Source of the DNA: Prorocentrum cordatum
Taxonomy: Eukaryota; Sar; Dinophyceae; Prorocentrales; Prorocentraceae
Length of the DNA stretch: 46,576 nucleotides
Direction: 5' to 3'
Assembly: GCA_963575745.1 (NCBI GenBank)
Contig: CAUYUJ010007473.1
Span: forward strand, 1-46,576
The notes beneath the pieces were generated by a model. That model made no database searches. It was given only the letters and a program-made list of their open reading frames with translations, and had not been told where the DNA came from. This document shows positions 18,271 through 28,379 of this stretch, piece after piece. The position numbers and the translations under genes are program-made. Positions within the stretch are counted from its first letter, which is position 1. Every line of letters begins with the position of its first letter.

Positions 18271-18620
18271 CATTGTTTTGTCTCGTTGTTCGCGTGCATG
18301 CTCGTCTCGTTGCTCATATGCACGGCCGCTTGTTTCCCAGCATGTGCATGTCTCAGGGGGCCACCGCCCCTCACACCAGGTCTTGGGTACGCCCGGACGC
18401 CTGTCCGCAGCGGTGGTTCAGCGGCGCCGTCACGGGTACTTGCTAACGGGTATTTTGGAAAATTGCCACCTTCAAGCCTCTTTGTGGCATGGCAGCGCTG
18501 CCCACCTCGGGGAGTGGGTTCGCTGGATTGCTGGCCCTTCAGTGGAGTCCCCGTTAGAGGGACGCTGAGTGCTTCGTTCGCTCGTTCCCCTGAGGGGGGG
18601 AAATCGCCTCCCTGTGGGCA

Positions 18621-19240
18621 GGAGGAGGAGGAGGAGGAGGAGGAGGAGGAGGAGGAGGAGGAGGAGAAGGAGGGAGGGGAGGAGGAGGAGGAGGAGGAGG
18701 GGGGGGTGGAGGAGGAGGAGGAGGAGGAGGAGGAGGAGGAGGAGGAGGAGGAGGAGGAGGAGGAGGAGGTGAGGAGGAGGAGGAGGAGGAGGGAGGAGGA
18801 GGAGGAGAGGAGGAGGAGGAGGAGGAGGAGGAGGAGGAGGAGGAGAGGAGGAGGAGGAGAGGAGGAGAGGAGGAGGAGGAGGAGGAGGAGGAGGAGGAGG
18901 AGGAGGAGGAGGTGGAGGAGGAGGAGGAGGAGGAGGAGGAGGGGAGGAGGAGGAGGAGGAGGAGGGAGGAGGAGGAGGAGGAGGAGGAGGAGGAGGAGGA
19001 GGAGGGAGGAGGAGGAGGAGGAGGAGGAGGAGGAGGAGGAGGGAGGAGGAGGAGGAGGAGGAGGAGGAGGAGGAGGAGGAGGAGGAGGAGGAGGAGGGAG
19101 GAGGAGGAGGAGGAGAGGAGGAGGAGGGAGGAGGAGGAGGAGGAGGAGGAGGAGGAGGAGGAGGAGGAGGAGGAGGAGGAGGAGGAGGAGGAGGAGGAGG
19201 AGGAGGAGGAGGAGGAGGAGGAGGAGGAGGAGGAGGAGGG
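18621..19240. repeat. 620-bp (GGA)n purine tract
   Basis: Nearly pure purine on the + strand, with GAG/GGA phase slips. Such mirror-symmetric tracts can form triplex DNA. Long poly-Glu, poly-Arg, poly-Ser, poly-Leu and poly-Pro ORFs on both strands are artefacts. Confidence 0.95.
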
Positions 19241-19242
19241 TC

Positions 19243-19274
19243 CGTGGATCTGGCGCCCGCGCGCCGGATCCACG
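19243..19274. repeat. Strong hairpin at the edge of the purine tract
   Basis: CGTGGATCTGGCGC, a 4-base loop, then GCGCCGGATCCACG: 14-bp arms with one mismatch, which would be a G-U pair in RNA. Confidence 0.75.
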
Positions 19275-19777
19275 CATCCTTCTAAGCCGTCGGGGGCGGT
19301 GCTGCCGAGGCCCCTTAAGCGGAGGAGGTGAGCGCCTGGCCCGGGCCGCGTGCGTGCCGGGCCCGGGCCCAGTCCGGGCTTGGTCCGTCGGGGGCGGAAA
19401 AGAGGGGGGGGTGAGGACTAGGGGGGGGTGGATATCATGGCGGGGGCCGTGATACTTCCCCAGATTTTATGGCGCCTCTTCTTACTTCACTACGTCCCTG
19501 GCCCCCCCCCGCTGAGCCGCGCACCTGCCGCCGGTCATGATTTGCACCCACCCCCTCTTGGACACCCCCCTCTTGGCCGCTCCCGAGTCCGGGCCGGGTC
19601 TCGGCCGGCGGGGCCGGGTCCGGGCCAGGTCGGGCGGGGTTTGGGCCTCCGGGTCGCCGAGCACCGACCCATTGAGGACATCCCGACCCCGTGGGCCGGG
19701 TGTCTTGGCCCCCGTGGGCCGGGAGATCCCGACCGATTGAGCACCGGGCCCAGGCACGCTCGCAGTCAAGATCAACA
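19275..19777. other. G/C-run-rich DNA without a gene
   Basis: Contains GGGCCGGGTCCGGGCC-like repeats and several C or G homopolymers. No supported ORF. Confidence 0.5.
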
Positions 19778-19864
19778 GTTAGGGGGCCATATGCGAACCC
19801 TACCCCACCCTCCCCCTCAAAAATCGTGGGGGGTAGGGGTAGGGTTCGCATGTGGCCCCCTAAC
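19778..19864. mobile_element. Foldback/MITE-like hairpin element
   Basis: Left arm GTTAGGGGGCCATATGCGAA then CCCTACCCC (19778-19816); right arm is the reverse complement with a few differences, ending TTCGCATGTGGCCCCCTAAC (19828-19864). Arms of about 37-39 bp are separated by about 11 bp. No coding capacity. A clear target-site duplication is not visible. Confidence 0.7.
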
Positions 19865-20040
19865 AGTAAGGATGCGCTGCTCCATCGAGGTTACCTGTGC
19901 ACCCCTTCGGACCATTCCGAGCCAACGTTGATGTCCAGCGAGCTCTGCATGGCAAGTGGAACTTGAAAGGGTCTTGCGTCCTTACTCTTGCATCCTTCCA
20001 AACATCCAGCTGCTTCAATTTTTTTGGTGCATGGACCCCG
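19865..20040. other. Short unique spacer
   Basis: Nothing recognised apart from CTTCAATTTTTTTGG at about 20014, which resembles the end of repeat R1 copy 2. Confidence 0.4.
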
Positions 20041-20160
20041 GAGGTCCGGACCACTTCCCCGGGACCGGTTTTCCGGCCCGAGTGGTTTTTTGACGCTCCC
20101 GAGGCCTGGCGAGGGCCCCTGGAGGCCGAAACCTGTCAAAACCCAGCCGCTCCAATTTTT
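20041..20160. repeat. Dispersed repeat R1, copy 2
   Basis: Best-preserved copy of the R1 family (see 9052-9160). It ends in CGCTCCAATTTTTTGGAGCG, an 8-bp perfect stem with a T4 loop. Confidence 0.75.
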
Positions 20161-20420
20161 TGGAGCGTCGGATCTCAGGGCTTCTCACGGGGGTCCCGGG
20201 GTCCCGGGCAGCGGCCGCGGTCCTGGGCCCCGGGCAGCGGCCGCGGCGCCGCCGCGGCGCGTGTTTCCAGCGAGCCGCCGCCGTGCCCGAGCGGCCCGAG
20301 CCTTCGATGCAGGGCGCGGACCGCCGCGGCGCCGCTGCGGCGCGCGCTTCCAGAGCCGCCGCCGCTCCGTGAGCAAGCGAGTGTGACGGCTAAGCGTGCT
20401 TTGTCGCTAGTTGATCATAC
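20161..20420. repeat. GC-rich GGGCAGCGGCCGCGG duplications
   Basis: CCCGGGCAGCGGCCGCGG occurs twice about 27 bases apart (from about 20206), followed by GCCGCGGCGC and GCCGCTGCGGCGCGCG variants and two GTTTCCAG/CTTCCAG(A/C)G(A)GCCGCCGCCG blocks. No gene. Confidence 0.6.
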
Positions 20421-20430
20421 ACGCGTTTTT

Positions 20431-20850
<420 letters not shown>

Positions 20851-22184
20851 GGGTTTCTCGGCCACTCAACACGGGGGGGTACACACCAAACATAAACAAC
20901 GGCAGCATAACACGAAACTGAACCGAAAACGGCGCGAACGAGAGTCCCGAAACGGGAAAACCTTATGCCCCCAGGCGAGAGAACGCCGCCGATCTAGGAA
21001 ACCGGAAAACTCGTCCCCAGGGTTTTTCACATCCGAAAGGTCTTGCCTGTCCCCAGGATTCTGGCGCCGCATTTTTCACAACGGGGCCATTCTGCTCTGG
21101 CTCGGGGTCGGGACCCGCACGGATCGATGTGCCTCGACACATGCAGCAGAACGATGGGATCTTCCAGGATTTTACTACCATTATGATATTATATTGCAAT
21201 TGGTTGGTGACGCTGGCTCTCAGGACGCTGGTTCTGCTCTTGTACACGCCCCCTGCTGGAGATTTCCACGCCACGGCGACCTTAGCGCCCGAATCAGTTG
21301 CCCTGAGATCCGTGAACAACTCGACCGGAACCCTGGACCTTTTTGTAGCATTTCGTGGGGCCGGATCGAAGGGCCGCTGGGCCCGAGACAGGGCAACACA
21401 GCCCGTTTGGAAAAAATTGCGGCTCCAGTGTCTCAGGGCGTACCCGGTCATCCCCCGGGCCCAAGAGAGGCCATGCCAATGCCCTGATTTGGCGGCGCCC
21501 ACAGAGAAGTGGCGCGAGGGGGAGGCCTTCTAAGAAGGCGGCGGGGGCTGGCGTAGCGGCTTTTTAGAGGGCTTCTTGGAAGCCGCCATGCCCTACTAGG
21601 AAGGCCCCTGGCTTCTACCCACCCCGCGTTCTCAAATGCAGTATTTTTTGAGCCTCTTTTATTTCGGTGCATGGCTCTCTCGAGCTCTCCGCCGCCTCAG
21701 GCGGCGCGCGGTCAGAGCGGGACCGCAGTAATGCCACAGGAGAGCGTGGCATTGATGGTGTACAGTCGGCCCAGATTAGTAGGTCGACTCTACCAAATCA
21801 AGGGTACCTTTGTGTCCTGTGCCTCGCGACCCATGCCTCCTGCATTCCTATGGCAATGTTGCCCTCGGAAGGGTCTCTTCTCCTCTCGCGTGTCCTGTCC
21901 AATGGAGTCCGACTGTAGTTTCGCACTCGTGCGAAGTGGTCTCTTAGCTACAGCGGGCAATAGCTACAGCGAGCAAGATCACAGCGAAGCCCCAGGGCAG
22001 CGAGGCACTGACAAACCATTCTCGCACGTCCCTGCGGCGCCGCCAACGACGGGCACAGGGCCCAGGCCACGGCCTCCGCGCCGCGCCCCGACGGGCACCG
22101 GCCGACTCCCTATAAGACTGGGGCGCAGCGCGCCTCCGGTGCGCGCCTCGTCTCGCCCCGTCGGCACGGCGTTTGCGTGAGCCC
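20851..22184. other. Gene-free mixed DNA
   Basis: About 1.3 kb with no supported gene. The 134-codon ORF 21129-21533 (MPRHMQQNDGIFQDFTTIMI) has some non-repetitive sequence but no motif I recognise. Confidence 0.5.
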
Positions 22185-22462
22185 ACCGCGTGGGGAGTCG
22201 GGTAGGGCTTCGGGGTTGGATCTGGCCGGACGACAGGGGGGGATTGGGAAAGGGGGGGGTACGAAATTTGCTGCGTGCAGCTGGTTCCGGCCTCACCGAG
22301 GGGCCCATTCCTCGATGCATGGCCGCCTCCCGCGCCGGGAGGCGCCGGGAAAATCAGCTACGTGAGCTGGTTCTCAAACCCCCCCTTTGCTATCACCCCC
22401 TTTCGCCCGACCCGAGCACACCGCGCGGGGAGTCGGCCGGGCTTCGGGGTTAGAGTCGGCTG
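22185..22462. repeat. Direct repeat pair about 240 bp apart
   Basis: CCGCGTGGGGAGTCGGGTAG and CCGCGCGGGGAGTCGGCCGG, each followed by GGCTTCGGGGTT(G/A)GA, at about 22186-22221 and 22426-22458. They could be element ends or a local duplication. Confidence 0.55.
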
Positions 22463-22802
22463 GGGGTCTGAGGTGGCCCAGCCTGGGTTCCTGCCGGCAG
22501 GAAAGGGGGCAGGCTGGATAGGTTCGCCGAGCGCGTGCCACTGCTCGCAGAGTGCCTGCTCGCAAACGCCCGAGACACACATGTCCGATTCGATGCAATT
22601 GTATTCGCAGGTCCCCACCAGCGGATCCAGGCCATTTGCGAGTGTTCACTCTGCGAGTAGAGGAACGCGCTCGTCTAGAGGCGCCGGGTTCGACGAGCTG
22701 TCTGTGGGCCGTCATTCGGTCCCCGGGGCCTGCAAGCACGGGTCTGGCATTGCGCCAGATGGACCCTTTCGGGAGCCTCGAGACGGGGGTCAGTGCAGAC
22801 GG

Positions 22803-22863
22803 GGGTCAGCCAGGGCGCCGCCGGATCCTGCAGGATCCTGCGAACACCCCCTCTGGCTGACCC
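22803..22863. repeat. Inverted repeat around a GGATCCTGCAGGATCC palindrome
   Basis: Perfect 11-bp arms GGGTCAGCCAG (22803-22813) and CTGGCTGACCC (22853-22863) enclose a self-complementary GGATCCTGCAGGATCC. GGCTGACCCGGGTTTG-type sequence then recurs at about 22908 and 22975. Confidence 0.7.
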
Positions 22864-23314
22864 TGGTTAGCGAGTCCCTCGTGGCCGCGAGGCGGCCGCG
22901 CCTATTGGCTGACCCGGGTTTGCGAAGACCTGCGTTCCGGTTTTTTCCTGCATTGCAGTTTTTGGTGGTTTCTTGCTGACCCGGGTTTGGATTGACCCGG
23001 ATCAGAAGATCCCCGACATTTTTTATTTGAGCGGATTTGCCTTCATTCCGCCCTCTTCACCGATCTATTTGGGGCCCAACCACTGGCCTCCTCCAAAGTC
23101 GGGGTCACCGCACAGTTTTCGGGCTTGGGTCGTTCTCCGAGGACTCCTCGTGCGACCGGGGCCTTCAGGGTTACTCAACCGTGTGGTGACGAGCCGTGTC
23201 GTGAGGTCTTCTAGAATTTGGAGGTCATCACACTGTGCGTCACCACACTGTTTTGGGACCCCCAAGTCAGAGTCAGGAGCGGATGCGTCTACCTTGAATT
23301 CGGAGGCCCTGGGG
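22864..23314. other. Gene-free DNA
   Basis: Apart from two further GCTGACCCGGGTTTG copies, nothing supported. Confidence 0.45.
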
Positions 23315-23485
23315 TTGGCACCAGTTCCAGTATCGACAGTTGTCTCCGCCGGGGGAAGATGATCCCGATCTCGGCGATGGCGGTGGTAGTCGGGCTTCTT
23401 GGGTGGCCGAAATCTTACCGCCAGCACTGGAACCTGATCCCCCCCCCCTGGAGACGCCCCCCGCGTGTGCTAGTATTGGTGCCAA
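23315..23485. mobile_element. Foldback MITE-like element, copy A
   Basis: 171 bp starting TTGGCACCAG and ending TTGGTGCCAA, so the outer 9 bp are perfect inverted repeats. Inner blocks GGGGGAAGATGATCCCGATC and TACCGCCAGCACTGGAACC pair approximately with each other's complements. The whole unit matches 24783-24957 at roughly four fifths of positions by eye. Confidence 0.7.
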
Positions 23486-23547
23486 CTTGCAGGCGTCCAG
23501 TAAGAGTCGACGTTGCACGACCGACCAGCCAGGGAGGATAATCGGGT

Positions 23548-23700
23548 GTTCCCAGAGGCGACCCCGACCCTGTCCCCAGCTTTTCCAGGGAGGCCCAGGT
23601 GGCCTCCATAGAGCACCCCTCGCGAGGCCAAGAGGGCCCCTGGAGTTCGAGAGTGGTGCGGGCAGCTGGGCTCAACCTGGGCCTTGGGCCAGGATCACCT
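23548..23700. repeat. Repeat R2, copy 2
   Basis: Matches 9708-9850: CGGGTGTT at the start, GGCCTCCA.....CACCCCTCGCGAGGCCA, AGAGGGCCCC, then AGCTGGG. The terminal CTAGATAA inverted repeats of copy 1 are not preserved here. Confidence 0.65.
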
Positions 23701-23901
23701 CTGGCAGCGCAGGCTGTAGGTAACTCCTGGGATGTCCAACTCAGCATCGGCGCTGGCCTTTTCTCGGGACTCATCAGGCGTACTCCAGCGTACAGTCGGA
23801 CTTGATCCAGCTGAGTCCAGGGCTCAATCTGGGCTAATCTTAGACAGCCCAGGGTTCGCTAGGGATATGGGTTCCCCCCAAAGCGACGAAAGCCCTTCCA
23901 G

Positions 23902-23974
23902 AACCCTCCCGACACCCTCCGAGAAGCCTCCGGGAATTTCTCCTGGAGGGTTCTCGGAGGGTTTCGGGAGGGTT
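23902..23974. repeat. 30-bp-arm hairpin of CCTCCGA repeats
   Basis: Left arm AACCCTCCCGACACCCTCCG then AGAAGCCTCC (23902-23931); right arm GGAGGGTTCTCGGAGGGTTT then CGGGAGGGTT (23945-23974). Two mismatches over 30 positions, 13-base loop. Each arm is itself two or three CCCTCCGA units. Confidence 0.75.
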
Positions 23975-24300
23975 TCGTTTGTTTTGAAATAATGCCAGTC
24001 CTTAGCGAACCCGGGGTTTTCTTAGGCCAATCCACGTTCCCCTACACCTTCCGATCTGATTCTTCAGTCCCCGACCCAAGCATTGCCGACCTTCTCCCGG
24101 TGGTTTTTGCGCCCCAGATCCGTGCTCGCTGGCCCCGGGGCCGGGAAGCGGCCCCCAGATGTCGATTTGGAAGGGAAGCGCCGCGACTTCAGAGGTAATC
24201 TTTTGGGAGGTCTGGCCTATCAGGGCTCCGAATCGTTCCCATGACGGCCTTCTTCCCCAGACATGTGACGCGCTGATCTCTCTTCGATGCGCGGTCCCTG

Positions 24301-24410
24301 GAAGCTTTGACCCCCTCCCCGTGGCCCGTCTTTCGTCCCGAGTCGCTTCCCTGCCGGTCCCGAGGCCCGGGGAGGGCCGCCGGAGGCCGAGAACGGTCCC
24401 CCCAAACCTC
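24301..24410. repeat. Dispersed repeat R1, copy 3 (diverged)
   Basis: GC-shifted relative of 9052-9160 and 20041-20160: CCCCGTGGCCCG, TCCCGAGTCG, CCGGTCCCGAGGCCCGGGGA and GCCGGAGGCCGAGAACGG align in order. Confidence 0.55.
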
Positions 24411-24472
24411 CCGCCGTGCTTTCTTTTTTTCGCGACGCGAGAGGCTGCCTTCTCGCCTTCGCGCTCCTGGGA

Positions 24473-24534
24473 GGAGGGGGAGGGGGAGGAGGAGGAGGAG
24501 GAGGAGGAGGAGGAGGAGGAGCAGGAGCAGGAGG

Positions 24535-24576
<42 letters not shown>

Positions 24577-24582
24577 AGGAGT
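24473..24582. repeat. (GGA)n / (GCAGGA)n microsatellite
   Basis: A GGA array passing into AGCAGG hexamers. Confidence 0.95.
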
Positions 24583-24782
24583 TTGTTTCTCGCGGCGCGA
24601 GCACGTCGGAGCCTCGAGGCAGCATGTCGAGGGGCGGTGGGGGCCGCCCGATTGGCCCACGGCCGCAGGACGCGGCGGGGGACACGCCGATTGCGCTGGC
24701 GATGCGGAAGAAGAACCGCTTCATGGCCGGGCCCCGGGCGGGCACGGCCGGCGTGGCGGCGTCGGGGCGGCGGGCTTACAGG
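24583..24782 (+). other. Weak exon-like segment
   Basis: In one frame it reads MSRGGGGRPIGPRPQDAAGD then TPIALAMRKKNRFMAG, which has a hint of an ankyrin-repeat helix (GDTPIALAMRKKN). No splice partner or second repeat is visible. Reported only so that it is not missed. Confidence 0.2.
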
Positions 24783-24957
24783 TTGACACCAACACCAGTA
24801 TCGGCGGTGTGCCTCCACCGAGGGCAGAGGATCCCGATCTCGGTGATGGTGGTAATAGTCTGGCTTCCAAGGTGGCCGAAATATTACCACCAACACCGAA
24901 CTCTAGGATCATCTTCCCCCTGTGGAGGTAGCCCCCCGTGTTGGTGTTGGGTGCCCA
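24783..24957. mobile_element. Foldback MITE-like element, copy B
   Basis: 175 bp, TTGACACCAACACCAGTATC at the left and GTGTTGGTGTTGGGTGCCCA at the right. Copy B's right half keeps GGATCATCTTCCCCC, the exact complement of GGGGGAAGATGATCC kept in copy A's left half, so the ancestral element was a nearly full-length palindrome with arms of about 85 bp. Non-autonomous; no ORF. Confidence 0.7.
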
Positions 24958-25126
24958 TTTCCAGGCCTCCAAGTCGGGGCAGCGGACAGTGGGGGCAGAG
25001 CTGTGGGCGGGGGGGGGGCTAGAGGCGAGGTCGGGCAATGTCCCTCTACAGGGGGACTCTGCAGAACTGGCAACAAAAACAATCAGGGGACGATGTTTCC
25101 ATGATTTTTGACTATCTTGGATTGTT

Positions 25127-25675
25127 TTGGGGGGTATTTTTGATTTTTCGTCCCAAATCCGCCTGAAGGAGGACATGCCCGACCTAAGGATGGGCTCAGG
25201 TCAGGCAGTGGCGAAGCTTACGTTGCATGTTGTGGAGGCCTCTGGCCTGTGCCGCCGCTCGGGGACGCTCCGTGCGGAGGCGTCTTGCTTCATAGTTTGT
25301 GAGCTCTTCCTCGAGGAGGCAAGAGGGAGGAAGAGCAGGGGTGAGGAGGAGGAGGAGGAGGAGGAGATGGAGAAGGTGGAGGAGGAGGAGGAGAATGAGG
25401 AGAAAGAGGAGGAGGAGGAGAAGGGTGTTGTCAGTGGCCTTAGACAGTCTTTGTTGGATGGAATGTTTGCCTCGTGTCCGTCTGTCGGGCTCTTTGGCGG
25501 GCTAGTTCCCCGACTGGTTGGCTCAGTGGCGGGAGGTTGCTCGGGTCGTAGCGTGAGTATCCAGCTGCCTGCGGCAAACCCCGCTACCGTGCCTGTGCAA
25601 CAGCGCAGCAGGAAGAAGGCTGAGTATAAAAACAGCGCGATTCCGACGAGAAGTCTGCATTGGGGTGGGTCGTGA
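25127..25675 (+). other. Unrecognised 182-codon ORF containing a GAG repeat
   Basis: Reads LKEDMPDLRMGSGQAVAKLT, VVEASGLCRRSGTLRAEASC, an acidic repeat from a GAG array (about 25338-25422), then a Gly/Val/Pro-rich C-terminal part. Outside the repeat the composition is not absurd for protein, but there is no motif and no start context. Probably not a gene. Confidence 0.2.
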
Positions 25676-25699
25676 TCCCGACCTCGTCTTCGTCCGCGC

Positions 25700-25779
25700 A
25701 GTAGGGAGGAGGAGGAGGAGGAGGAGGAGCATGAGGATAAGGATGAGGATGAGGATAAGGATGAGGACTATTATTATGC

Positions 25780-25837
<58 letters not shown>

Positions 25838-26200
25838 GATGATGATGACATTGATGATGATGTTGATGATGATGATGATACTGATCATGCTGATGATGAT
25901 GATGCTCATGCCGATGATGATGCTGATGATTAGGATGGTGACGATTCTGCTGATGATTCTGCTGATGATGCTGATGATACTGATGCTGTTACTGATGATG
26001 CTCATGGCGATTCTGATGATGCTGATGCTGACGATGGTGATGATGCTGCTGATGCTGATGGTGATGTTGCTGCCGATGATGCTGCTGCTGACGATGATGC
26101 TGCTGACGATGATGCTGCTGACGATGATGATGCTGATGATGATGATGATGCTGATGGTGCAGAGTCTGCTGATGCCGATGAGGATGATGATGCTGATGCT

Positions 26201-26252
<52 letters not shown>

Positions 26253-26930
26253 CTGATGCTGATGATGCTGATGATGGTGATGATGCTGATGATGATGCTG
26301 ATGATGATGATGCTGTTGACGATGATGCTGATACTGATGATGATGCGGATGATGATGATGCTGATGACGATGATGATGATGATGGTGATGCTGATGATGA
26401 TGATGGATATGCTGCTGATGCTGACGAGTACGCTGCTCATGCTGATGCTGCTTATGTTGATGATGCTGCTGATGCGGATGATGCTGATGCTGCTGGTGCT
26501 GATGACGGTGATGATGAATATGCTGCTGCTGATGATGCTGATGATGCTGATGCTGATGATGATGATGCTGATGCTGATGATGATGATGATGATGATGACG
26601 ATGATGAGTATGATACTGATTATGATTATGATGATGCTGCTGATGATGCTGCTTATGCTTATGATTATGATGATGCTGATGCTGCTGCTGATGCTGATGA
26701 TACTGATCATGCTGCTGATCATGATGCTGAGGATGCTGATTCTGATTCTGATGATCATGATGATGATGCTGCTGATGATGATATTGATGATGCTTATGAT
26801 TATGCGAGGGCGGGTGAGGAGGAGGATGTGGAGGAGAAGGAGGAGGAGGATGAGGGAGGAGGAGGAGGAGGAGGATAAGGAGGAGGAGGAGGAGGAGGAG
26901 GAGGAGGAGGAGGAGGAGGAGACAGAGCGG
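25700..26930. repeat. 1.2-kb GAT/GCT compound microsatellite
   Basis: ATG/GAT, GCT, CTG and CGA triplets in irregular order, ending in GGA repeats from about 26815. The phase is kept for hundreds of bases, so ORFs of 350-480 codons appear on both strands; these are low-complexity artefacts. Confidence 0.95.
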
Positions 26931-26940
26931 GGGAGGGGGG

Positions 26941-26969
26941 ATGCACACACACACACACATATATGTATG

Positions 26970-27000
<31 letters not shown>
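26941..27000. repeat. (AC)n-(AT)n dinucleotide run
   Basis: ACACAC, then ATGTATGT, then a TATATA run; likely an unwinding or slippage-prone site. Confidence 0.95.
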
Positions 27001-27026
27001 GAAAGAGCGTGTTCTACCGCTGCTGG

Positions 27027-27203
27027 CGGAAAACCAGGGGGGGTCACTCCCGGTTCGAACCCCTCCCCCCCCCCGCGGAAAACCGCTGGGGGTCACTACC
27101 GGTTCGAACCCCTCCCCCCCCCCCAGCTCATCATGAAAAGGGGGGGGGGGTCACTACCGGTTCGAACCCCCCCCCCCCCCCCTCGAAAACCGAGTGGGGG
27201 TGC
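27027..27203. repeat. Left arm: three and a half direct copies of a TCACTACCGGTTCGAACC unit
   Basis: About 48-bp units of CGGAAAACCG...GGGGGTCACTACC then GGTTCGAACCCC and a C run, with GGTTCGAAC near 27052, 27111 and 27159 and a truncated fourth unit CTCGAAAACCGAGTGGGGG. GGTTCGAACC resembles a tRNA T-arm/B-box but no tRNA or A-box is present. Confidence 0.8.
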
Positions 27204-27800
27204 GGACAGTGGTGGGGACGGTGTTGGTGGGGACAGTGGTGAGGGGACAGCGGGACAGTGGTGGGGACAGTGGGGGGACAGTGGGACAGTGGTGGGGACG
27301 GTAGTGGTGGGGACAGTGGTGGGGACAATGGTGGGAACAGGGGGGACAGTGGACAGTGGTGGGAACGGTGGTGGTGGGGACAGTGGTGTGGGGACAGTGG
27401 GAATGAGGTGGAAACACTGGGACAGTGGAGGGTACAATGGTGGTGGGGACACTGGTAAAGGCGGTGGCGAGGACGGCGGTGGGACAATGGGACAGAGGTA
27501 CAGTGGGGACAGTGGTGGGGACAGTGGGGACAGTGGTGGAAACAGTGGGACAGCTCAGTGGGACAGCGGAGGAGTCAGTGGGACAGTGGGGACAGTGGGG
27601 ATAGGCAGTGGTTGGGTCCGTGGAGACAGTGGGGAGAGTGGAACCGTGGTGGGAACAGTTGTGGGAACAGTGGGGACAGTGCGACAGTGGTGGGGGCACT
27701 GGTGGGGACAATAGGGACGGTGGTGGAACCAGTGGGGACAGTGGTGGTGAGGACAGTGGTGCTGGGAACAACAGTGGGGGATGTGATGCGAGCGGTGGTA
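27204..27800. repeat. GGGACAGTGGTG minisatellite
   Basis: Variants of GGGGACAGTGGTG and GGAACAGTGG fill nearly 600 bp between the two inverted arms. Strand-asymmetric (G-rich on +), with no stable reading frame. Confidence 0.9.
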
Positions 27801-27835
27801 GGGACCGGGAGTCGTTTGCTGGCGGTGCGTGGGGG

Positions 27836-27995
27836 TGGGGGGGGGGTCGAACCGGTAGTGACCCCCCTCCGGTTTTCGAGGGGGGGGGGGGGGGGTCCAG
27901 CCGGTAGTGACCCCCCCCGGTTTTTCCGGGTCCGGAGGGGGGGGGGGGGGAGGGGTTCGAACCGGTAGTGACCCCCCCCGGTTTTCGAGGGGGGA
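27836..27995. repeat. Right arm: inverted copies of the left-arm unit
   Basis: Three units of GGTTCGAACCGGTAGTGACC then CCCCCGGTTTTCGAGGGG (near 27845, 27895 and 27955), the reverse complement of the left-arm unit. With the left arm they form a large inverted repeat around the minisatellite. Confidence 0.8.
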
Positions 27996-28130
27996 GGGGG
28001 GGGGGGGGGGGGTTAGGGGAGGGGGGGTTTTGCCGGGAGGGAGGGGGGGAGGGGGGGGGGGAGGGGTTCCAGCAGGGGGGGGGGGGATTTTCGGAGGGGG
28101 GGGGGGAGACCCCCGGGCTCCGGAGGAAAA
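27996..28130. repeat. Poly-G-rich tract
   Basis: Many runs of 6-14 G; possible G-quadruplexes and a likely assembly weak point. Confidence 0.85.
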
Positions 28131-28167
28131 GGTTGGCAATTTTCCACAGTAAAGCGGCGGTGGATCA

Positions 28168-28169
<2 letters not shown>

Positions 28170-28212
<43 letters not shown>

Positions 28213-28378
28213 GTATACTACTCATACAGAGAGAGTGAGAGAGAGAGAGAGGGAGAGAACACGAGAGAGAGAGAGAGAGGCCGAGAGCGAGAGAGAGAGA
28301 GAGAGGGGGGAGAAAGAGAGAGAGAGCGAGAGCGAGAGTCAGAAAGAGAGAGAGAGAGAGAGCGAGAGAGCGAGCATG
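28170..28378. repeat. (CT)n, (AT)n and (GA)n compound microsatellite
   Basis: A TC run, a short TATATA, then about 150 bp of GAGAGA with CGAG interruptions. The CT and GA blocks are mutually complementary. Confidence 0.95.
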
Positions 28379-28379
28379 A

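Noticed and set aside
18063-19452. ORFs of 240-400 codons across the GGA tract
   Set aside because: Poly-Glu, poly-Arg, poly-Leu, poly-Ser and poly-Pro from a microsatellite.
25523-27047. Very long ORFs (350-480 codons) on both strands
   Set aside because: They are pure GAT/GCT/ATG triplet repeats; reading frames stay open only because the repeat lacks stops in phase.
27040-27180. tRNA genes or a tRNA-derived SINE suggested by GGTTCGAACC
   Set aside because: No cloverleaf, anticodon arm or A-box; the motif is a self-complementary part of a repeat unit.
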